Of a DNA stretch of 64,000 bases, positions 58,559 to 64,000 are shown one piece after another. The stretch covers positions 294,913 through 358,912 of the forward strand of contig NZ_JAGGJA010000005.1 of assembly GCF_026229185.1 (NCBI RefSeq), written 5' to 3'. The first letter of the stretch is position 1; each line of letters opens with the position of its first letter. The notes beneath the pieces are model-generated. The model was not told the origin of the DNA and made no database searches. It was given only the letters and a program-made list of their open reading frames with translations. The position numbers were made by a program, and so were the translations under genes. Origin of the DNA: Fodinibius salsisoli. GTDB taxonomy: Bacteria; Bacteroidota; Rhodothermia; Balneolales; Balneolaceae.

Positions 58559-61500
58559 ATGAAACGAATAGCCACGCTTTTAACGCTTGTATTCTCAATT
58601 GCTTTAACTCAAGCGGCATTTGCCCAAACCACCATCAGTACCGGTAAATATACTACCGCAGCTACCCTTGATGCTGATGCTAATATCTATGCCCTTCAAT
58701 ATGATTCTGACAATGATCATTATGACGTGGTGAAATATGATGCTCCCGGCTACTCCAGTTCAACCGTTTTATATCATGGAGTCTCTTATAGTTCATATCC
58801 CACTGATATTGAAATTGCTTCTAATGGTGATGTGTATTTTCTCGATGGTTTTGATGGAGGGCCTACTAATGGGCAAATTATTACATTAGACGCTTCTAAT
58901 GGTTATTCCTCCACGGTAATCGCATCCGGAGATTATTATTCTGCTTTGGGTATCGATTCCAATGATGACATTTTTGTAGCGCAATATGATGGCTCTTCAA
59001 CATATGAAGTCGTAAAATACGATGTATCGAATTCGTATAGTACTACTGTTATCTTTAGTGGTCTGGGAATGGAATCTCCTTACTCCCGGGGACTAACCAT
59101 AGATCAAGAAGACAATATCTATGTTGTATCGGATCTTTCCAGTAGTAGTAACGATGGTACTATATATAAGTTGACGAGCCCTGGATATAGCTCTTCTGTA
59201 ATTGATAGCGGAGAGTACTACACAGGCTTGGCAGTAGATGGGCACGGTGATCTGTTTGCCATGGCTTATGATAATCAAGGAACACCGAGTGATTATGATG
59301 ATGATGAATATGATGTTGTCAAGTATACCGATGGCTCTGGTACGCCAACCGTTTTCCATGATGGTTTGGTTATTGGAATTGGACTTGATGAGTATCCTTT
59401 TGGGTTAGGTACTAACCGAGAGTTGGGAGATCTCGTGGTTCCAGACCCTTTTGCATCTGGCAATGGAGCCTTGTATTACTATGACCGGGCTGAACCTGCT
59501 CCTTCCGCGCCTACAGCAAATATATCCGGCGGCCTCTATACCACCGATCAGACAATAACGCTTAGCGGAGAAAGTGGTGCATCCATCTATTACACCCTGG
59601 ACGGTAGTACCCCCACCACCGCCAGTACGCTGTATGCTGGATCTATTACTATCAGTTCTACCACCACGCTGAAAGCCATCGCTGTGGATGGTGCCGGTAA
59701 TGCGTCCCCAGAGCTTACCGAAACATACACCATTGACAAAGAAGCACCGCTCATTTCCCTGCTGGATGGAGATACGGTGGATTTGGAAGCAGGTGATCCT
59801 CCGAAAAGCATAGACGAAGGAGGAAATACAACGGTAAGTGATATGGATTCTCCTCACTTTAACGGTGGATATCTCGAAATAGTTGACAGGGATGCAAATA
59901 ATACGGCTAATGGCAATTTTAGCGTAGATGGGACCAATGTTACTTCCGGTGGAGATGGAACTATAGCCGCCGGCGAGACGATTGCTGTGGGCGGGACGTC
60001 CATTGGAACGGTTCATGCTACTGATGACGGCCAGGGCGGGAATAACCTGACCATCAACTTTAATACTTCGGATACCACACCGGCGCGTGTCCAAGCGTTG
60101 ATTCGCAATACAGAATGGACGGCCCCTTCGGGTGAGGGGGAACAGACCTTTGCCCTTACGCTGGCTGACCGTGCTGGGAATACTCGAGCCCCGGCTCAAT
60201 TTACGATGAGCCTGTTTGCCACGGGGCCCGATGCCAATGGTATTTTGTATGTGGATCAAAATGTAAGTGGCGGGCAAGAGACCGGGGATAGCTGGGCCAA
60301 CGCCCTGCTGACCCTGACCGAAGCGTTGGCCTATGCCCGTGATGAGTGGGTGTCGGCCAACGGTCCACTCCAAATTTGGATTGCTGATGGAACTTACAAA
60401 CCCACTGATGGTACGGACCGGTCGGCCAGCTTCCGCCTGACAGGCGCCGAGGACGGTCTCAAAATATACGGCGGTTTCGCCGGAGGAGAGTCGACTCTCA
60501 GTCAACGTGATCCGGCCACCAATGTGGTTACGCTGTCTGGGAACTTAAACGGGGATGACAGTGATGGCGATGGGGACGGTTTCCCGGAGACCAACCGCGG
60601 CGATAACAGCTACCACGTGGTCTATCTGGATGGAATAAGTAGTCCTATTACTTCAGCCACAGTACTTGATGGTGTTACCATCAGTGGGGGGCAGGCCGAT
60701 GATGGTAGTTTTCCTGATAATTCGGGCGGCGGCTTGTTTTGCATTGGCCAGGGAAGCACCTGTAGTCCTACACTTGCCAATAACACCTTCCGCTATAACA
60801 GCGCTTCCAAACTGGGCGGCGCAATGTACAATTCTGGAACCGCAAGTGGAGAAAGTAGTCCCGTTATTACCGATGTCCATTTTATTCAAAATCGTGCCGC
60901 CAGCGGTGCGGGAGTCTTTAACGATGGCGATGGTGGGGCCAGTAATCCCATATTAACCGATGTGAGCTTCCGGGACAACCGCAGCCTGTTTGACGGTGCC
61001 GACGGTAATGGGGCGGCTATCTACAACAATGGAAGCGGCGGCCAGAGCAGCCCGGTCATCACCAACGCCACCTTTTCCGGCAACCACGCCGAACGGGATG
61101 GCGGGGCTATCTTTAACGACGGACGAAGTGATGGAACCAGCGATCCTCAGATTGTGAACGCGGTGTTCACCGGTAATAGCTCCGACTCCAACGGGGGCGG
61201 AGTCTATAGTATAGGCGGTGGAAGTAGCGGAGAAAGCAGCCCAACGATCATCAACGCCACCTTTATGGGCAATTCGGCCAGCGCCGATGGAGGCGGGCTG
61301 GTCAATGATGTTGTTAACGGCGGAGCTGTAACAACTACCCTTCAGAATACGATTTTACATGGCAATAGTGCGGGCAATGGCGGACAGCAGATTTACAACC
61401 GGGGCAGTGGTGCAAATCCGGTTATCGGCTACACGCTTGTAGAAGGAGGAAGCGGCGGCATTACCAACAGCAGTAGCTCTTCTACCACCTATACCGACGA

Positions 61501-64000
61501 CAGTGGCAATAGCGTCAATTTTGCGAACAGTACGAATATCGTCGCTGATCCCAATTTTGCAGATAGCAGCGATCCCGACGGGGCTGATAACCAGCTCGGA
61601 ACCGCTGATGACGGGTTACAGCTTACCGCCGCAAGTGGGGCCGTGAATGCTGGTGATCCTGATACAGATCTGGCATTATTCCCTAATGGACCGGCCTCGC
61701 CGCTGGATTTGACTGGAGCTCCACGCGTATACAGTGGTACTATCGAGCGTATTGATATGGGCGCCTATGAATTGCAGGCCGAGCAGGACATTAATGAAGC
61801 GCCCTCCTTTACCTCTTCGCCGGTTACAGCAGCCGAGGAAAATGCGTCGTATTCATATCAAATAACTACTCAAGATCCTGATGGTGACGGGCTGACTATT
61901 ACGTCCATACAGATCCCGGACTGGGCAACACTGACGGATAATGGTGACGGTACAGGGACGCTGGAGGGGACGCCCGCTTTTGATGATAGCCAGGATTATA
62001 CGGTAGAACTTGAAGTCTCCGATGGTGAACTATCGGCCACGCAGTCCTTTACGATCACGGTGGATAATACGAACAGGTCCCCGGTCTTTAATTCCAGTCC
62101 GGTGACGGGGGCCAAGGAAGGAGAGGCATATAGCTACACTATTGAAGCCTCTGATCCTGATGGTAACGGGCTAACTATTACGTCCGTACAGATTCCAGAC
62201 TGGGCAACACTGACGGATAATGGTGACGGTACGGGGACGCTGGAGGGGACGCCCGCTTTTGATGATAGTCAGGATTATACGGTAGAACTTGAAGTCTCCG
62301 ATGGTGAACTATCAGCCACGCAGTCCTTTACGATCACGGTGGATAATACGAACAGGCCCCCGGTCTTTGATTCCAGTCCGGTGACGGCGGCCAAAGAAGG
62401 AGAAGCTTATAGCTACACCGTTGAGGCTTCGGATCCGGATGGGGACGGACTTAGTTTTTCGGTGGTGCAGATCCCGGACTGGGCGAGCTTGCAAGATAAC
62501 GGCGACGGCACGGCGACGCTGAGCGGTACGCCCGCTTTTGATGATAGTCAGGATTATACGGTAGAACTTGAAGTCTCCGATGGTGAACTATCGGCCGCAC
62601 AGTCCTTTACGATTACGGTTGGTAATACGAACAGGCCCCCGGTCTTTGATTCCAGTCCGGTGACGGGGGCTAAAGAAGGAGAGGCTTATAGCTACACTGT
62701 TGAGGCTTCGGACCCGGATGGGGACGGACTTAGTTTTTCGGTGGTGCAGATCCCGGACTGGGCGAGCTTGCAAGATAACGGCGACGGTACGGGGACGCTG
62801 AGCGGTACGCCCGGTCCGGAGGATATGGGTGAGGCTGATGTCGAGCTGGAGGTCAGCGACGGCACCGATACTGCCAGCCAGTCCTTTACGATCACGGTGG
62901 ATAACACCAACCGAGTTCCGGCCTTTGATTCCAGTCCGGTGACCGAAGCCAAAGAAGGCGAAGCCTATAATTATACGGTTCAGGCCTCTGACCCGGATGG
63001 GGACGCAGTGACAATTACCCCCGCACAGCTTCCAGATTGGGCCAGTCTGAGCGATAATGGCGATGGCACAGGAACCTTAAGTGGCACCCCCGGCCCCGAG
63101 GATGCAGGCAATGTAGCTATCGAACTCACCGTTTCCGACGGGAGCCTCTCGGCCACGCAATCCTTTACGATTACGGTGTCGGGTACCAACCGAGCTCCGA
63201 GTTTTGACTCCAGCCCGGGGACCAAAGCGCAAGAAAACAAGACGTATTCTTATACCATTACCAGCTCTGATCCGGATGGCGATGGGCTGACGATTACGGC
63301 CTCGACGGTACCGAATTGGGTTACGTTCACCGACAATGGCGATGGGACCGCCATCCTTGAAGGAACGCCGGGCCCGGAGGATAGCGGGGACCATGCGGTG
63401 GAGCTGCAGGTTAGTGACGGGGCGGCCACCGCCTCCCAATCCTTTACCATTACCGTGGACCATACGAACCGCGCGCCGAGTTTTGACTCTTCTCCGGTGA
63501 CAAAAGCCCAAGAACAACAAGTCTATCAATATGAGATTATTGCCTCTGATCCCGATGGTGATGGGCTGGCAATTACAGCTACGCAGATCCCTGACTGGGC
63601 CTCCTTTACCGACAACGGTGACGGCACGGCGACCTTGAGCGGTACCCCCGGCCCCGATGACATGGGCGAGGTATCGGTAGAACTGGAAGTCAGCGACGGT
63701 ACGGCTACGGCCAGCCAATCCTTTACGATTACGGTTGGTAATACGAACAGGCCCCCGGCCTTTAATTCCAGTCCGGTCACAGGGGCCAAAGAAGGCGAAG
63801 CCTATAATTATACGGTTCAGGCCTCTGATCCGGATGGTGAGGCAGTGACGCTTACAGCCCCCACGATTCCAGATTGGGCCAGCCTGACCGACAACGGCGA
63901 CGGCACCGCCACCCTGAGTGGCACCCCGGGTGTAGAGGCGGAGGGCCGCTACCCCGTGGAGCTGGTTGTGAGTGATGGAAGCGCCGACACCACCCAGGTT
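58559..64000 (+). CDS. Giant secreted surface protein with beta-helix and cadherin-like repeats (3' incomplete)
   Basis: Open reading frame of at least 1814 codons with no stop before the window end. A signal peptide (residues 1-23, ending AFAQ) is followed by repeated Asp-rich beta-propeller-like units (about 24-300), a chitobiase C-terminal-like domain (about 313-391: LYTTDQTITLSGESGA, IYYTLDGSTPT), an Asp-rich region and beta-helix (pectin-lyase-like) repeats of the GGAIFNDG/GGGVYS type (about 556-1078). Eight dystroglycan-type cadherin-like (CADG) repeats of 93 residues begin at 61793. It probably acts outside the cell in adhesion or glycan binding; targets unknown. Confidence 0.85.
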   Translation, partial: MKRIATLLTLVFSIALTQAAFAQTTISTGKYTTAATLDADANIYALQYDSDNDHYDVVKYDAPGYSSSTVLYHGVSYSSYPTDIEIASNGDVYFLDGFDGGPTNGQIITLDASNGYSSTVIASGDYYSALGIDSNDDIFVAQYDGSSTYEVVKYDVSNSYSTTVIFSGLGMESPYSRGLTIDQEDNIYVVSDLSSSSNDGTIYKLTSPGYSSSVIDSGEYYTGLAVDGHGDLFAMAYDNQGTPSDYDDDEYDVVKYTDGSGTPTVFHDGLVIGIGLDEYPFGLGTNRELGDLVVPDPFASGNGALYYYDRAEPAPSAPTANISGGLYTTDQTITLSGESGASIYYTLDGSTPTTASTLYAGSITISSTTTLKAIAVDGAGNASPELTETYTIDKEAPLISLLDGDTVDLEAGDPPKSIDEGGNTTVSDMDSPHFNGGYLEIVDRDANNTANGNFSVDGTNVTSGGDGTIAAGETIAVGGTSIGTVHATDDGQGGNNLTINFNTSDTTPARVQALIRNTEWTAPSGEGEQTFALTLADRAGNTRAPAQFTMSLFATGPDANGILYVDQNVSGGQETGDSWANALLTLTEALAYARDEWVSANGPLQIWIADGTYKPTDGTDRSASFRLTGAEDGLKIYGGFAGGESTLSQRDPATNVVTLSGNLNGDDSDGDGDGFPETNRGDNSYHVVYLDGISSPITSATVLDGVTISGGQADDGSFPDNSGGGLFCIGQGSTCSPTLANNTFRYNSASKLGGAMYNSGTASGESSPVITDVHFIQNRAASGAGVFNDGDGGASNPILTDVSFRDNRSLFDGADGNGAAIYNNGSGGQSSPVITNATFSGNHAERDGGAIFNDGRSDGTSDPQIVNAVFTGNSSDSNGGGVYSIGGGSSGESSPTIINATFMGNSASADGGGLVNDVVNGGAVTTTLQNTILHGNSAGNGGQQIYNRGSGANPVIGYTLVEGGSGGITNSSSSSTTYTDDSGNSVNFANSTNIVADPNFADSSDPDGADNQLGTADDGLQLTAASGAVNAGDPDTDLALFPNGPASPLDLTGAPRVYSGTIERIDMGAYELQAEQDINEAPSFTSSPVTAAEENASYSYQITTQDPDGDGLTITSIQIPDWATLTDNGDGTGTLEGTPAFDDSQDYTVELEVSDGELSATQSFTITVDNTNRSPVFNSSPVTGAKEGEAYSYTIEASDPDGNGLTITSVQIPDWATLTDNGDGTGTLEGTPAFDDSQDYTVELEVSDGELSATQSFTITVDNTNRPPVFDSSPVTAAKEGEAYSYTVEASDPDGDGLSFSVVQIPDWASLQDNGDGTATLSGTPAFDDSQDYTVELEVSDGELSAAQSFTITVGNTNRPPVFDSSPVTGAKEGEAYSYTVEASDPDGDGLSFSVVQIPDWASLQDNGDGTGTLSGTPGPEDMGEADVELEVSDGTDTASQSFTITVDNTNRVPAFDSSPVTEAKEGEAYNYTVQASDPDGDAVTITPAQLPDWASLSDNGDGTGTLSGTPGPEDAGNVAIELTVSDGSLSATQSFTITVSGTNRAPSFDSSPGTKAQENKTYSYTITSSDPDGDGLTITASTVPNWVTFTDNGDGTAILEGTPGPEDSGDHAVELQVSDGAATASQSFTITVDHTNRAPSFDSSPVTKAQEQQVYQYEIIASDPDGDGLAITATQIPDWASFTDNGDGTATLSGTPGPDDMGEVSVELEVSDGTATASQSFTITVGNTNRPPAFNSSPVTGAKEGEAYNYTVQASDPDGEAVTLTAPTIPDWASLTDNGDGTATLSGTPGVEAEGRYPVELVVSDGSADTTQV
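61793..64000 (+). repeat. Eight 279-bp in-frame CADG tandem repeats
   Basis: Unit starts are 61793, 62072, 62351, 62630, 62909, 63188, 63467 and 63746, exactly 279 bases apart; the last unit is cut by the window end. Each starts Asn-(Arg/Glu)-x-Pro and contains ASDPDGDG, a WA(S/T) segment, DNGDGT and QSFTITV. Adjacent units share long near-identical DNA runs. Confidence 0.9.

Noticed and set aside
59405..60505. Long minus-strand frame opposite the giant repeat protein
   Set aside because: The plus strand is an unbroken frame from 58559 with signal peptide and recognisable domains; the reverse frame is composition-driven.
62312..63789. Several minus-strand frames across the CADG repeats
   Set aside because: They repeat in step with the 279-bp units and are shadows of the plus-strand repeats.
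61793..64000. Possible CRISPR array because of regular spacing
   Set aside because: The 279-base units are coding, in frame, and lack short direct repeats with unique spacers.

Overview
The window looks like a chromosome segment of a Bacteroidota/Balneolota-type bacterium (a marine or halophilic Balneolaceae-like relative is my best guess, from gene content only). Supporting signs are a one-protein hybrid histidine kinase/AraC regulator, a lipoprotein made only of a TonB-receptor plug, class II DAHP synthase, separate SecD and SecF, a TamA/TamB pair, and both tRNA genes carrying a TTG-(20-21 nt)-TAnnTTTG promoter like that described for Bacteroidota. Shine-Dalgarno sequences are often weak, and intergenic regions hold many short palindromes.

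Layout. 0.1-6.5 kb: outer-membrane assembly pair tamA-like/tamB, overlapping by one base. 6.7-12.8 kb: M29 aminopeptidase, ClpB, macro-domain protein, S1/P1-type nuclease, DUF2784 membrane protein. 12.8-21.6 kb: a putative outer-membrane protein, then a minus-strand stress block (DnaJ/CbpA-like, DegP/HtrA, Hsp20), class II DAHP synthase, a WG-repeat lipoprotein and a membrane protein. 21.7-32.5 kb: UvrA, small envelope proteins, SecD-SecF, a STAS protein, PurA, and a RuBisCO-like protein directly followed by a cupin. 32.6-33.2 kb: tRNA-Gly(GCC) with a GIY-YIG gene and a second, decayed copy of the same tRNA/GIY-YIG unit. 33.4-37.7 kb: PurF, EngB, SerA, methylmalonyl-CoA epimerase. 38-50.7 kb: DUF4153 membrane protein, tRNA-Pro(GGG), a DUF1593 nucleoside-hydrolase-like secreted protein, a SEC-C protein, a methyltransferase, a frameshifted beta-barrel gene, a TIM-barrel epimerase-like protein, several small membrane or zinc-ribbon proteins, an SDR, an orphan GroES-like protein and an MBL hydrolase. 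50.7-54.7 kb: the large hybrid sensor/regulator. 55.4-64 kb: an accessory-looking plus-strand run of two unrecognised small proteins, a phage-tail-collar protein, a substrate-binding-fold protein without a signal peptide, and a giant secreted protein that runs off the window end.

How the genes relate. Most of the window is core metabolism and envelope/proteostasis housekeeping. Three places stand out. The RuBisCO-like protein/cupin pair resembles the known methylthioadenosine-isoprenoid shunt module. The tRNA-Gly/GIY-YIG tandem unit contains a tRNA remnant carrying two extra palindromes. The 55-64 kb cluster combines tail-collar, binding-protein and giant repeat-protein genes without phage structural genes; its giant protein has a chitobiase-C-like domain, beta-helix repeats and eight 279-bp cadherin-like repeats. 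All functions are inferred from reading the sequence; no database search was possible.
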